The notes below the pieces were generated by a model. It was not told where the DNA came from and made no database searches. It saw only the letters and a list, made by a program, of their open reading frames with translations. A stretch of 64,000 nucleotides of DNA, from contig NZ_JBANRJ010000001.1 in assembly GCF_037154075.1 (NCBI RefSeq), positions 2,971,501 through 3,035,500 on the forward strand, written 5' to 3'. This document shows, piece after piece, positions 47,589-56,825 of the stretch. Position numbers and translations under genes: made by a program. Source of the DNA: Sphingobium aromaticiconvertens (GTDB lineage: Bacteria > Pseudomonadota > Alphaproteobacteria > Sphingomonadales > Sphingomonadaceae). Every line of letters begins with the position of its first letter. Positions within the stretch are counted from its first letter, which is position 1.

Positions 47589-50504
47589 ATGAGTCTCACA
47601 CACATCAGCGTGCGCGGCGCGCGCGAGCACAACCTCAAGGGCGTCGATGTCGACCTCCCCCGCGACAGCCTGATCGTGATCACGGGCCTGTCCGGCTCGG
47701 GCAAGTCGTCCCTCGCCTTCGACACCATCTATGCGGAAGGGCAGCGCCGCTATGTGGAGTCCCTCTCCGCCTATGCGCGCCAGTTTCTTGAGATGATGCA
47801 GAAGCCCGATGTCGAGCATATCGAGGGCCTGTCCCCCGCCATCTCCATCGAGCAGAAGACCACCAGCCGCAATCCGCGCTCCACGGTCGCCACCGTAACC
47901 GAGATATACGACTATATGCGCCTGCTCTGGGCGCGCGTCGGCATCCCCTATTCGCCCGCTACGGGCCTTCCCATCAGCGCCATGACCGTCAGTCAGATGG
48001 TTGACCGCGTGCTCACCCTGGATGAAGGGACGCGCTTCTATCTGCTCGCCCCCGTCGTGCGCGGCCGTAAGGGTGAATATCGCAAGGAATTGGCCGAATG
48101 GCAGAAGGCGGGCTACACCCGCGTCCGTATAGACGGCGAAATGTATCTGATCGAGGACGCGCCCGCCCTCGACAAAAAATACAAGCACGACATCGAGGTG
48201 GTGGTCGATCGCCTGGCCGTCACCGCCGACATGACCACCCGCCTCGCCGATAGTTTCGAGCAGGCGCTGAAGCTTGCCGATGGCCTCGCCTTCATCGACC
48301 TTGCCGAAGGCCTCGTCCCCGGTCGTGAGAATGAAGCCCAGTCCTCGGGCAAGATGAAGAATAGCGGCATCCCTGCCAACCGCATCGTCTTCTCCGAAAA
48401 ATTCGCCTGCCCCGTCAGCGGCTTCACCATCCCCGAGATCGAACCGCGCCTCTTCTCCTTCAACGCCCCGATGGGCGCCTGTCCGGCCTGCGACGGTCTG
48501 GGCGAGCGGCAGGAGTTCGACCCCGAACTGGTCGTCCCCAACGAAGCCCTCTCCCTGAAGAAAGGCGCTGTCGTCCCCTGGGCCAAGTCCAACCCGCCCA
48601 GCCCCTATTATATGCAGGTGCTTGGAAGTCTCGCGAAGGAGTTCGGCTTCTCGCTCGAAACCCCCTGGGCAGAGTTGCCCGGTGAAGCGAAGATCATCAT
48701 CCTCCACGGCACCGGCGGCAAGCCCGTCACCCTGCGCTTTGTGGACGGCAAGAAGAGCTATGAGGTCAAGAAAGCCTTTGAAGGCGTCATCGGCAACCTC
48801 AACCGCCGCCTGCTCCAGACGGAATCCGCATGGATGCGTGAGGAACTGTCCAAATATCAGACCGCCATGCCGTGCGAAACATGCCATGGCGCCCGCCTCA
48901 AGCCGGAGGCGCTGGCGGTCAAGATCGCGGGCGAGGACATTTCCCTCTCCACCCGCCGCTCGGTGGTCGATGCGCTCAATTTCTTTACCGCGATGCCGGA
49001 TCACCTCAATGACCAGCAAAACCAGATCGCGCGCGCCATCCTCAAGGAAATTGTCGAGCGCCTGGGCTTCCTCAACAATGTTGGCCTCGATTATCTGAAC
49101 CTCGATCGCACCAGCGGTACGCTATCAGGCGGCGAGTCCCAGCGCATCCGCCTCGCCTCGCAGATCGGCAGCGGCCTTTCGGGCGTGCTCTACGTCCTCG
49201 ACGAACCCTCGATCGGCCTGCACCAGCGCGACAATGACCGGCTGCTCGTCACCCTCAAGCGCCTGCGCGACCTGGGCAACAGTGTCATCGTCGTGGAGCA
49301 TGACGAGGATGCGATCCGCCACGCCGACTATATCGTCGACATGGGACCGGGCGCGGGCGTCCATGGCGGTGAGATAGTCGCGCAAGGCTCCCTGTCTCAA
49401 ATCCTTGCCGCCAAGGGATCGCTCACCGCTGATTATCTGAACGGCACGCGGCGGATCGAATTGCCCAAAAAGCGCCGCAAGGGATCAGGCAAGAAGCTCA
49501 CCGTCCACAATGCCCGCGCCAACAACCTGACTGGCGTCACCGCATCGATCCCGCTCGGCACCTTCACCTGCATTACCGGCGTCTCGGGGTCGGGCAAGTC
49601 CAGCTTCACCATCGACACGCTCTATGCTGCGTCCGCCCGTGCGCTGAACGGCGCGCGCATAATCGCGGGCGCGCATGACAAGGTAACGGGCCTCGAACAT
49701 TGCGACAAGGTGATCGACATCGACCAGTCACCCATCGGACGCACCCCGCGCTCCAACCCAGCCACCTATACCGGCGCCTTCACCAACATCCGCGATTGGT
49801 TCGCCGGCCTCCCCGAAAGCCAGGCACGCGGCTACAAGCCCGGCCGCTTCAGCTTCAACGTCAAGGGCGGCCGCTGCGAAGCCTGCACTGGCGACGGCCT
49901 CATCAAGATTGAAATGCACTTCCTCCCCGACGTCTACGTCACCTGCGACGTGTGCCACGGCGCGCGCTACAATCGCGAGACGCTGGAGGTGAAGTTCAAG
50001 GGCCACTCGATCGCCGACGTCCTCGACATGACGGTTGAGGATGCGGTCGAATTTTTCAAGGCCGTTCCCCCGATCCGCGACAAGATGGCCATGCTCGCCG
50101 AAGTGGGCCTTGGCTATGTCAAGGTCGGCCAGCAGGCCACCACCCTGTCCGGCGGCGAAGCCCAGCGCGTCAAACTCGCCAAGGAACTAGCCCGCAGAGC
50201 CACTGGCCAGACGCTGTACATCCTCGACGAACCCACCACCGGTCTTCATTTCGAGGATGTCCGCAAACTGTTGGAAGTCCTCCACGCCTTGGTCGAACAG
50301 GGCAACAGCGTCGTCGTGATCGAACATAATCTCGATGTCATCAAGACGGCAGACTGGATCATCGACATGGGGCCGGAAGGTGGCGTCAAGGGTGGCGAAG
50401 TCGTTGCAGAAGGCACGCCTGAGAGCGTCGCGAAAGAGCCACGGTCTTTCACCGGGCACTATCTTGCACCATTGCTGGGGCTGGAGAGTGTGGCGGCTGA
50501 GTGA
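47589..50504 (+). CDS. uvrA: excinuclease ABC subunit A
   Basis: Damage-recognition ATPase of nucleotide excision repair. About 971 residues. The first P-loop is [15 protein letters not shown] (lysine about 39), the second [17 protein letters not shown] signatures are [16 protein letters not shown] and [15 protein letters not shown]. Zinc-finger cysteines appear in [12 protein letters not shown] and [12 protein letters not shown]. The ATG at 47589 begins the conserved [18 protein letters not shown]; the longer frame upstream is ruled out by the LexA box. The gene is single, as usual. Confidence 0.97.
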   Translation: MSLTHISVRGAREHNLKGVDVDLPRDSLIVITGLSGSGKSSLAFDTIYAEGQRRYVESLSAYARQFLEMMQKPDVEHIEGLSPAISIEQKTTSRNPRSTVATVTEIYDYMRLLWARVGIPYSPATGLPISAMTVSQMVDRVLTLDEGTRFYLLAPVVRGRKGEYRKELAEWQKAGYTRVRIDGEMYLIEDAPALDKKYKHDIEVVVDRLAVTADMTTRLADSFEQALKLADGLAFIDLAEGLVPGRENEAQSSGKMKNSGIPANRIVFSEKFACPVSGFTIPEIEPRLFSFNAPMGACPACDGLGERQEFDPELVVPNEALSLKKGAVVPWAKSNPPSPYYMQVLGSLAKEFGFSLETPWAELPGEAKIIILHGTGGKPVTLRFVDGKKSYEVKKAFEGVIGNLNRRLLQTESAWMREELSKYQTAMPCETCHGARLKPEALAVKIAGEDISLSTRRSVVDALNFFTAMPDHLNDQQNQIARAILKEIVERLGFLNNVGLDYLNLDRTSGTLSGGESQRIRLASQIGSGLSGVLYVLDEPSIGLHQRDNDRLLVTLKRLRDLGNSVIVVEHDEDAIRHADYIVDMGPGAGVHGGEIVAQGSLSQILAAKGSLTADYLNGTRRIELPKKRRKGSGKKLTVHNARANNLTGVTASIPLGTFTCITGVSGSGKSSFTIDTLYAASARALNGARIIAGAHDKVTGLEHCDKVIDIDQSPIGRTPRSNPATYTGAFTNIRDWFAGLPESQARGYKPGRFSFNVKGGRCEACTGDGLIKIEMHFLPDVYVTCDVCHGARYNRETLEVKFKGHSIADVLDMTVEDAVEFFKAVPPIRDKMAMLAEVGLGYVKVGQQATTLSGGEAQRVKLAKELARRATGQTLYILDEPTTGLHFEDVRKLLEVLHALVEQGNSVVVIEHNLDVIKTADWIIDMGPEGGVKGGEVVAEGTPESVAKEPRSFTGHYLAPLLGLESVAAE

Positions 50505-50712
50505 TATCAACAAATAGCGGCGCGCTTCCTGTTCGCGTTTGAGCCGTCACTTTCACCACCCGAGCATTTTCGAGACAGCAAGATCGAAGATGTGACGGAT
50601 GAGGAGCGTCGCGCGCACTTCCCGGATTGACCACCCAGCCTTCCCAAATCATACAGACCATCACCCGACGCGGGGGGAACGGCGTCGGCTGATTATCTAT
50701 GGGGGAAATCAT
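50505..50712. other. gap between uvrA and the next gene
   Basis: About 200 bases without a convincing gene. It should contain the promoter of the two exported-protein genes. No palindrome or terminator with a T run stands out. Confidence 0.4.
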
Positions 50713-51426
50713 TTGAAATATTTGTTTATGGCGGTCGCATTGCTCGCGGCCAGCACGGTCGCGCATGCCAAACAGCGCACGGTGATTGAGGATCTGCCAA
50801 AGGAAATCGTCGATAATAGCCATGTGATTATGGTCGAGGTCGCCATCGCCGACACCGCTAGGGAAAAGCTGGCCAAGATCGAAGCCAAGGCCATGGAGAA
50901 GCGCACGGATGCCGGCTTGCCTGCCTACCAACCGTTAGCGCATGATCCCGCCACTATGCCAGCGCGACCGGCTCGCGACATCTATTCCACGCTGCCATTT
51001 GAGGTAATGTTTCCCTTCGTCATGCAAGATGTCACCCGCGATTGGGGCCTAACGGAAGGCAAGGGCACGCCGATCCGGCTGCGGATCACCGTGGAGACGA
51101 TCAAGACCGCCGACGCCGCGATGGCAATATTGATCAGCAGCGCCGACGAGTTGGCCGGCAAGGTCGACGTGCTGGACGCAACCGGCGAACAGAGCATCGG
51201 CTCTTTCTACGTCCACGTCGTCAACGCCCATGGAGGACTGGCTGGCCTGATGATGCGCGGCGGCGGCATCCGCGAAAAGCTCGCGCAGGAATTCGCGCTG
51301 GAAAGCGCCCGCATCCTCACCGGCAGCACCAAGAAGGATTGGAAGAAGCGCGTCAAGGCGCGCGAAAAGGCGCAGGAGCAGGCCACCACCATCGCGGTGG
51401 CGACGACGGCAAGCGGCCCGCAATGA
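50713..51426 (+). CDS. exported protein of unknown function (first of a coupled pair)
   Basis: About 237 residues. The start is TTG at 50713, with GGGGGA six bases upstream and a signal peptide directly behind it (YLFMAVALLAASTVAHA). The mature protein has FVMQDVTRDWGLTEGKGTP and a later LAGLMMRGGGIREKLAQEF, and a charged Lys/Glu-rich C-terminus (about 205-225). I know no family for it. It overlaps the next gene by four bases (ATGA), so the two are made together. Confidence 0.7.
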   Translation: MKYLFMAVALLAASTVAHAKQRTVIEDLPKEIVDNSHVIMVEVAIADTAREKLAKIEAKAMEKRTDAGLPAYQPLAHDPATMPARPARDIYSTLPFEVMFPFVMQDVTRDWGLTEGKGTPIRLRITVETIKTADAAMAILISSADELAGKVDVLDATGEQSIGSFYVHVVNAHGGLAGLMMRGGGIREKLAQEFALESARILTGSTKKDWKKRVKAREKAQEQATTIAVATTASGPQ

Positions 51427-52022
51427 AGCGATGGCCCATATTGGTGGTGGCGAGCGCGATGCTCGCCCCCTTTGCACCTGCGCATGCGCGCACGGTGGAC
51501 TATAGCCTCGACAAGCCCGCAATAGAGGCCGCTGCGCTCGATCAGGGGATAGAAGGTCCATTTTCCGACGCGCCTGCTCTGGGCACGCTACCCCTGACGC
51601 TCGAAAATCCCACGGCCGCCGATCACAGCGTCAAGATCGTGAGCGTCTATTGCCAGGCCTATAAGATGGACAATCCCGTCGCGGCCCTGATGTCGCAACT
51701 CTTGCCGCCCGCACCGATGTCGGCGTCAGCCACCCCAACATTGCGCCTCATTCGCGGATCGACTCTGCTTCGCTGTCTCGGTAATGGCGAGTTCAAGAAT
51801 ATTTGCAAAAACGAAGTGAAATTAACCGCAGAACTGCGCTTCCAGACCGCCGATGGCGCCACGACCATGCGCCCAATCGTCGCCAGCGTAGAACGTGAAG
51901 GTCGCGTCGGCGGCTTCTGCGGCAACATGGCCCGCTATACCGCGATCGTCAGCCGCGAAGCAGGGATCGAACTCATTCGTAAGGCTAGCGCTATATACGC
52001 TCAAGCCAGCGCCGCGCAGTAA
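51423..52022 (+). CDS. exported protein of unknown function (second of a coupled pair)
   Basis: 199 residues: a signal peptide (WPILVVASAMLAPFAPAHA), then a mature domain with five or so cysteines (VSVYCQAYK, STLLRCLG, KNICKNEVKL, GFCGNMAR) that could form disulfides. I recognise no family. The ATG overlaps the stop of the previous gene. It ends two bases before the stop of the convergent cofC gene. Confidence 0.7.
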   Translation: MKRWPILVVASAMLAPFAPAHARTVDYSLDKPAIEAAALDQGIEGPFSDAPALGTLPLTLENPTAADHSVKIVSVYCQAYKMDNPVAALMSQLLPPAPMSASATPTLRLIRGSTLLRCLGNGEFKNICKNEVKLTAELRFQTADGATTMRPIVASVEREGRVGGFCGNMARYTAIVSREAGIELIRKASAIYAQASAAQ

Positions 52023-52024
52023 CC

Positions 52025-52591
52025 CTATATGGGCAAGCCATTCACACGGGCATAATCAAGGTCTGCCTTCGTATCAAGATCACGGGAAAGGCTGACGCGG
52101 TTGACGATGGCTACGTCACGGCCAAGCACGCGACGATGGCGAGCAAAACTCTCTGGGCCAAAGGCGAAGGCGAACTGTGGCTGATACTTCGCCAAGGCAA
52201 TGGCATTAGTGCCTCGACCATGGAGATCGGGAGCAAGCGCGCTACCGGCTTCCTCGGCTCGCGCAAGCAAATGCTCGATATCCGCAGACTCCAAAAAAGG
52301 CAGGTCGGCATGAATGACCAGCATTGGATATTCCAGCCGAGGCAGCAGGGCTTCCAGTTCCGCATTAAGTCCCCGCCCCTCATCCCGAACCCAATGTTCG
52401 CCCGACACCGCAACATTCTCCGGGGCAAGAATCAGGATTTTCTCTATCGTCTGGACGCGGTGTAATTGCGCCAGGACATGCGCGGCCATATGATTGCCCA
52501 AAGCGATCCGTTCGATGAGTGACATGTGCGGCGACAGACGCGACTTGCGGTCCGGGCCAAGCTTTAATGGTGCGACAGCCGTCCAGCGCAT
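52025..52591 (-). CDS. cofC: 2-phospholactate (or 3-phosphoglycerate / PEP) guanylyltransferase
   Basis: Activates a three-carbon phosphoacid with GTP for coenzyme F420 synthesis. 188 residues. The nucleotidyltransferase start is AVAPLKLGPDRKSRLSP, with VRDEGRGLNAELEALL and MLVIHADLPFLESADI following, all typical of CofC. The acid used differs between lineages (2-phospholactate in archaea, phosphoenolpyruvate in actinobacteria, 3-phosphoglycerate in some proteobacteria), and sequence does not settle it. The ATG shares a base with the cofD stop. Confidence 0.9.
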   Translation of the reverse strand: MRWTAVAPLKLGPDRKSRLSPHMSLIERIALGNHMAAHVLAQLHRVQTIEKILILAPENVAVSGEHWVRDEGRGLNAELEALLPRLEYPMLVIHADLPFLESADIEHLLARAEEAGSALAPDLHGRGTNAIALAKYQPQFAFAFGPESFARHRRVLGRDVAIVNRVSLSRDLDTKADLDYARVNGLPI

Positions 52592-53514
52592 CAGTCGATC
52601 GCGGCAGCAAGCGCCAGCGCAGCGCGGGCGACGCGGGCCTTGTCCTCCAGCGTGACCATCAGCGTAGGCGTATGGGCGATTGCGATATCAGTCACACTAC
52701 AATCATCGCCGCTATCGATCAGCAAACCGTCGATCAATCCGGCATAGTGACGAGCGATGCTGTCATTATCAACCGGCAGGCCCAATTCACCCATTAGCTT
52801 GACGGTAGGCCCCTTGACCGCCTGCCCCCCTACCAACGGCGAGACGGCGACGATTGGCGCCAGTGTATCGCTCAGCGCCTTGTGTATGGCCGGGATGGCA
52901 AGTAGCGGATCGACACTGAGAAACGGATTTGACGGCGCGATCAGGACGATATCCGCCGTCATGATCGCATCGACCACCCCCGGCGCTGGCGACGCCTGCT
53001 CGGCGCCTGCAAACCGGATGGCGTGGATCGCAGGTGCGCAGCGAAGCGCCACGAAATAGCGCTGAAATTCCAACTCGCCCACATCGCTGTCCAGCATTGT
53101 AGCGACCGGATCGTCCGTCATTGGCAGAATTTTTGCCTCCACACCCCAGCGACGCGCGACGGCAGCCGTAATGGTGGAGAGGGTGTCACCCCGCGCCAGT
53201 CCGGCGGTGCGCAGAACATGCAGCGCCATGTCACGGTCGCCCAACAGGAACCAGTCCTCTCCCCCCAACTCCCGCAATGCGGAGAGAAAGGCCCAGCTTT
53301 CATCTTCTCGTCCCCACCCCTGCGCGGTGTTCGCCTTGCCCGACAGGGTGTAGAGCAGGGTGTCGATATCAGGCGAGATGTGAAGGCCCAGATGACGAAA
53401 ATCGTCACCTGTATTGACGATGGCTGTTACGGTGACGGGATCGACGACCTGAAGCAATCCCAGGACCAGTTTTGCGCCACCCACGCCGCCGGTCAGGACA
53501 ACGGTTCCGCTCAC
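52591..53514 (-). CDS. cofD: 2-phospho-L-lactate transferase
   Basis: Transfers the activated phospho-acid to FO to make F420-0 (or dehydro-F420-0). 307 residues. Motifs are VVLTGGVGGAKLVLGL at the start, AIVNTGDDFRHLGL, LLGDRDMALHVLRT and LIAPSNPFLSVDPLL. The start is GTG at 53514 in a GTGA overlap with cofE. FO synthase (cofG/cofH or fbiC) is not in the window and must be elsewhere if the pathway is complete. Confidence 0.94.
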   Translation of the reverse strand: MSGTVVLTGGVGGAKLVLGLLQVVDPVTVTAIVNTGDDFRHLGLHISPDIDTLLYTLSGKANTAQGWGREDESWAFLSALRELGGEDWFLLGDRDMALHVLRTAGLARGDTLSTITAAVARRWGVEAKILPMTDDPVATMLDSDVGELEFQRYFVALRCAPAIHAIRFAGAEQASPAPGVVDAIMTADIVLIAPSNPFLSVDPLLAIPAIHKALSDTLAPIVAVSPLVGGQAVKGPTVKLMGELGLPVDNDSIARHYAGLIDGLLIDSGDDCSVTDIAIAHTPTLMVTLEDKARVARAALALAAAID

Positions 53515-54248
53515 CGGAACAGGTCTTCGTCAGCCGAACGCACCAGATCGGCAGCAGGGCGTGGATCACCCGTCACCTTGTAACCGCGTACTAGCGCGGC
53601 GGGGATTCCCTCAGCCCCCTCTCCCGTGGCCAGGCACGCAGCGGTAGCAATGATGTCGCCCAGCGCGATCTGCGTCACTTCAAGGGTACGGCCATCCCGA
53701 TCCTGCTCGCCACGCCGATCGTGCAGCGCGGGCAGCCCCGCAGCACCGATCGCCACGGCAACCACGCCCATGCGCCATGGGCGGCCGAAACTGTCGGAAA
53801 TGACCACAGCCATGCCCAACTCCGCATGAAGGGCAGCCGCTGTCGCATCCGGATCAATCGGCAACAACAGAACGCGCTCTCCGCCTTCCGGGCCGATGTT
53901 CGAACGATCGATCCCGGCATTGGCCATCACATGGCCTAACCGATGACGCGCGATAAGCACATGAGGAGCGGCGCGGACGATGCCGTCGGACTCGGTAAGT
54001 ACAAGTTCGACTAGCCGTGCATCCTTGTGCGTGATGGCGGCCAGGCGACGCGCATCCTCGCCCGGAGTCAGGCTATCCAGTTCAATGAAGCGACCTTCTG
54101 CCTTCGACACGATTTTTTGGGTGACGACCAGCACGTCGTCGGCGCGCGGGGTAATATTCAGACTGCGCAGCCCCTCGCGCAGGATGGATACAAGGTCGTC
54201 ACCTTGTTGGATTTCACCAATGCCTGTCAACGGGATAATTTCTATCAT
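53511..54248 (-). CDS. cofE: coenzyme F420-0:L-glutamate ligase
   Basis: Adds glutamates to F420-0 with GTP. 245 residues, the length of the single-domain enzyme (the mycobacterial FbiB carries an extra reductase domain that is absent here). Motifs include [17 protein letters not shown] and [20 protein letters not shown]. It is the first gene of the operon cofE-cofD-cofC, with AGGCG ahead of its ATG. The divergent gene on the plus strand is an nfeD homologue. Confidence 0.93.
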   Translation of the reverse strand: MIEIIPLTGIGEIQQGDDLVSILREGLRSLNITPRADDVLVVTQKIVSKAEGRFIELDSLTPGEDARRLAAITHKDARLVELVLTESDGIVRAAPHVLIARHRLGHVMANAGIDRSNIGPEGGERVLLLPIDPDATAAALHAELGMAVVISDSFGRPWRMGVVAVAIGAAGLPALHDRRGEQDRDGRTLEVTQIALGDIIATAACLATGEGAEGIPAALVRGYKVTGDPRPAADLVRSADEDLFR

Positions 54249-54521
54249 AGCACGCCTGGATCCAACTCTAATCTAAGGGGTTCCCGTGTGATACAAAGCC
54301 CCGCAGGTCAAGCCGCAAGCGATCATTGGCAGACCATGAGAAGTGGCCTGCAATTCAGGCCAGACTTTTCTTCAATTTTATGGTAGGTTTGGAATTATGC
54401 GACGCTGGAGAAACACGCGTCGATCAAGCCCCTTGTCGTGATATTATGCAAGGGCATGCCATGTGTGGCAGTCGCCGATCCGCAGGAAGAGAGATTGAGC
54501 GGAAGGCGCTATAGGGCCGTT
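54249..54521. promoter_or_regulatory. divergent promoter region between cofE and nfeD
   Basis: About 270 bases between divergent genes, so it must hold the promoter of the F420 operon and that of the nfeD/SPFH pair. It is noticeably richer in A and T around 54360-54400. I find no clean palindrome that would name a regulator. The nfeD frame is open back to about 54438. Confidence 0.45.
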
Positions 54522-55934
54522 ATGCAGATGCGCGCTGAACGAACATCGGTAAACAGGCGTTGGGGCAAGCACTTGTGGCACGTCGTGGGCGCCATTCTTG
54601 CCGCTATCCTGCTTTTGTGGAGTCCGGCAATTGGCCAGGAGCGTGTGAAATCGCCAGCAATGGTCGTGCACCTTGATGGCGTGATCGGCCCGGCAAGCGC
54701 GGATTATCTGTCACGGGCGCTCGACAAGGCGGCCGACCACAAGGCGCCATTGGTGATCGTGCGGCTGGATACGCCGGGCGGACTGGACACCTCAATGCGG
54801 GCGATGATCCGCGACATTTTCGCCTCATCCGTGCCGGTCGCGACCTATGTTAGCCCAAGCGGTGCGCGGGCGGCGAGTGCGGGCGCCTTCTTGCTTTATG
54901 CAAGCCATATCGCGGCGATGGCGCCCGGCACCAATGTCGGCGCGGCGACGCCGGTACAGATTGGTGGCCTCCCCGGTCCGGGCAACGAACCGCCGAAACC
55001 GACGAGCCAGGAGAAGGAGAAGGCCGAGGCTCCGCACAGCGCGATGGATGCAAAGGCCGTCAACGATGCCACCGCCTATATCCGATCGCTTGCCGAACTG
55101 CGCGGGCGCAATGGCGATTGGGCCGAAAAGGCAGTGCGCGAGGCGGCGAGCTTGTCCGCCAGCGCCGCGCTCAAACAGCAGGTGATCGATATCGAGGCAA
55201 AAAATGTTCAAGATCTTCTCACGCAGCTTGACGGTCGCACGGTCATCGTCGCTGGGCAAAGGATCCGGCTCGCCACGCGCGGCCTTGCGGTCGAAGAGAT
55301 ACGCCCCGATTGGCGCACGGAACTGCTGAGCGCAATCACCAATCCCAATGTCGCGCTGATCCTGATGATGGTTGGCGTTTATGGCCTGATCTTCGAATTC
55401 ATGAACCCAGGCTTCTTCGCGCCCGGCACGATTGGCGCGATCTGCCTGCTGACCGGACTCTATGCCCTGGCCGCGCTGCCGGTGAATTTCGCCGGGATCG
55501 CGTTGATTGCGTTGGGGATCGGGCTATTGATTGCCGAAGTCTATACCGCCTCGTTCGGCACGCTCGGGCTTGGGAGTGCGATCGCGTTCCTGCTAGGGGC
55601 GACGCTGCTTATCGACACCGACATTCCCGAGTTTCGTATTTCCCGGTCTGCCATGGCCAGCGTCTCCGCACTCAGCCTGCTCCTCGCTTTCCTCGGCGCG
55701 CGCCTTGCCTTGCTGTCGCGTCGCCACAGGATCGTCAGCGGTCGTGAAGAGATGATCGGCCTGCGCGGCGTCGTGGACGACTGGGGCAGCGGCGCCGGCC
55801 ATGTCCTCGCCCATGGCGAGCGCTGGAAGGCCATCGGCCCGGAAACGCTCGGCAAAGGGCGGGATGTCCGCGTGACGGCGCTCCACGGGCTTACGCTCCA
55901 TGTCGAACCCGACCCGCCCGCAACCGGAGGATAG
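54522..55934 (+). CDS. NfeD-family membrane serine protease
   Basis: About 470 residues. After an N-terminal membrane anchor (HVVGAILAAILLLWSPAIG) comes a ClpP-class protease domain: VIVRLDTPGGLDTSMRAMI and the serine-site region YVSPSGARAASAGAFLLYA. Then follow four or more membrane helices (NVALILMMVGVYGLIFEFMN onward) and a C-terminal NfeD OB-fold domain. The ATG at 54522 is the likely start, but the frame opens earlier. An SPFH-domain gene follows four bases later; NfeD proteases act on such proteins in membranes. Confidence 0.9.
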   Translation: MQMRAERTSVNRRWGKHLWHVVGAILAAILLLWSPAIGQERVKSPAMVVHLDGVIGPASADYLSRALDKAADHKAPLVIVRLDTPGGLDTSMRAMIRDIFASSVPVATYVSPSGARAASAGAFLLYASHIAAMAPGTNVGAATPVQIGGLPGPGNEPPKPTSQEKEKAEAPHSAMDAKAVNDATAYIRSLAELRGRNGDWAEKAVREAASLSASAALKQQVIDIEAKNVQDLLTQLDGRTVIVAGQRIRLATRGLAVEEIRPDWRTELLSAITNPNVALILMMVGVYGLIFEFMNPGFFAPGTIGAICLLTGLYALAALPVNFAGIALIALGIGLLIAEVYTASFGTLGLGSAIAFLLGATLLIDTDIPEFRISRSAMASVSALSLLLAFLGARLALLSRRHRIVSGREEMIGLRGVVDDWGSGAGHVLAHGERWKAIGPETLGKGRDVRVTALHGLTLHVEPDPPATGG

Positions 55935-55938
55935 CAGG

Positions 55939-56718
55939 ATGATACCGCAATTCGCATTTTACCTTCCCCTACTCATCCTGCTGCTGCTGTTCCTTTTTGC
56001 GGCGATCAAGATCCTGCGTGAATATGAACGCGGCGTGGTCTTCACGCTGGGCCGCTTCACCGGGGTCAAAGGTCCAGGCCTCATTCTGCTCGTGCCGTTT
56101 GTACAGCAGATGGTGCGCACCGACCTGCGGGTGCTCGTCTTCGACGTGCCGCCGCAGGATGTGATCAGCCACGACAATGTTTCGGTGCGCGTCAACGCCG
56201 TTATCTATTTCCGCATCATCGATCCCGAAAAAGCGATCATCCAGGTGGAAGATTTCATGGCGGCGACCAGTCAACTGGCGCAGACCACGCTCCGTTCGGT
56301 GCTTGGCAAGCATGAACTGGACACCATGCTGGCCGAACGCGATCGGCTCAACAGCGACATTCAGGAAATACTGGATTCGCGCACCGACGCCTGGGGGATC
56401 AAGGTCGCCAATGTCGAGATCAAGCATGTGGATATCAACGAAGTGATGGTCCGCGCGATCGCAAGGCAGGCCGAAGCCGAACGCGAACGCCGGGCCAAGG
56501 TAATCAATGCGGAGGGCGAACAGCAGGCTGCGGCCAAGTTGCTGGAGGCGGCCGACATTCTTTCCCAGCGCCCGGAAGCCATGCAATTACGGTACCTGAG
56601 CAGCCTCAACGTCATCGCGGGCGAGAAGAGTTCCACGATCATCTTTCCCTTCCCGCTCGAATTCGGCAGGCTTCTCGGAGAAATCGCATCCCACCAAGGA
56701 CAAAAGCCTGCCCCTTGA
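55939..56718 (+). CDS. SPFH/stomatin-family protein (slipin)
   Basis: 259 residues: one N-terminal membrane hairpin segment (FYLPLLILLLLFLFAAIKIL), then the SPFH/Band 7 domain (VVFTLGRFTGVKGPGLILLV, FDVPPQDVISHDNVSVRV). A coiled-coil C-terminal part follows (RQAEAERERRAKVINAEGEQ). It is the usual neighbour of NfeD, and the two are made from one message. These proteins form membrane scaffolds. Confidence 0.93.
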   Translation: MIPQFAFYLPLLILLLLFLFAAIKILREYERGVVFTLGRFTGVKGPGLILLVPFVQQMVRTDLRVLVFDVPPQDVISHDNVSVRVNAVIYFRIIDPEKAIIQVEDFMAATSQLAQTTLRSVLGKHELDTMLAERDRLNSDIQEILDSRTDAWGIKVANVEIKHVDINEVMVRAIARQAEAERERRAKVINAEGEQQAAAKLLEAADILSQRPEAMQLRYLSSLNVIAGEKSSTIIFPFPLEFGRLLGEIASHQGQKPAP

Positions 56719-56768
56719 AGATCGGGGCGATGTCTGGGCGAGACAGCAGCGCGGATCAGGCCCCAGAC

Positions 56769-56823
56769 AAAAAGGGGGCGCACATCGTGCACCCCCTCCC
56801 CCACTGCTATCCCTTCGGATAGC
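56769..56823 (-). terminator. terminator of the TonB receptor gene
   Basis: Reading the minus strand, a seven-base stem (GCTATCC/GGATAGC, 56823-56806) lies directly behind the receptor stop. It is followed by GGGGG...CCCCC with inner GTGC/GCAC pairs (56796-56774) and five T (56773-56769). Together they form a strong terminator for the minus strand. Confidence 0.85.
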
Positions 56824-56825
56824 GA

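Noticed and set aside
47505..49019. 504-codon minus-strand frame over uvrA
   Set aside because: Antisense shadow of uvrA with no family motif; uvrA is clearly the real gene.
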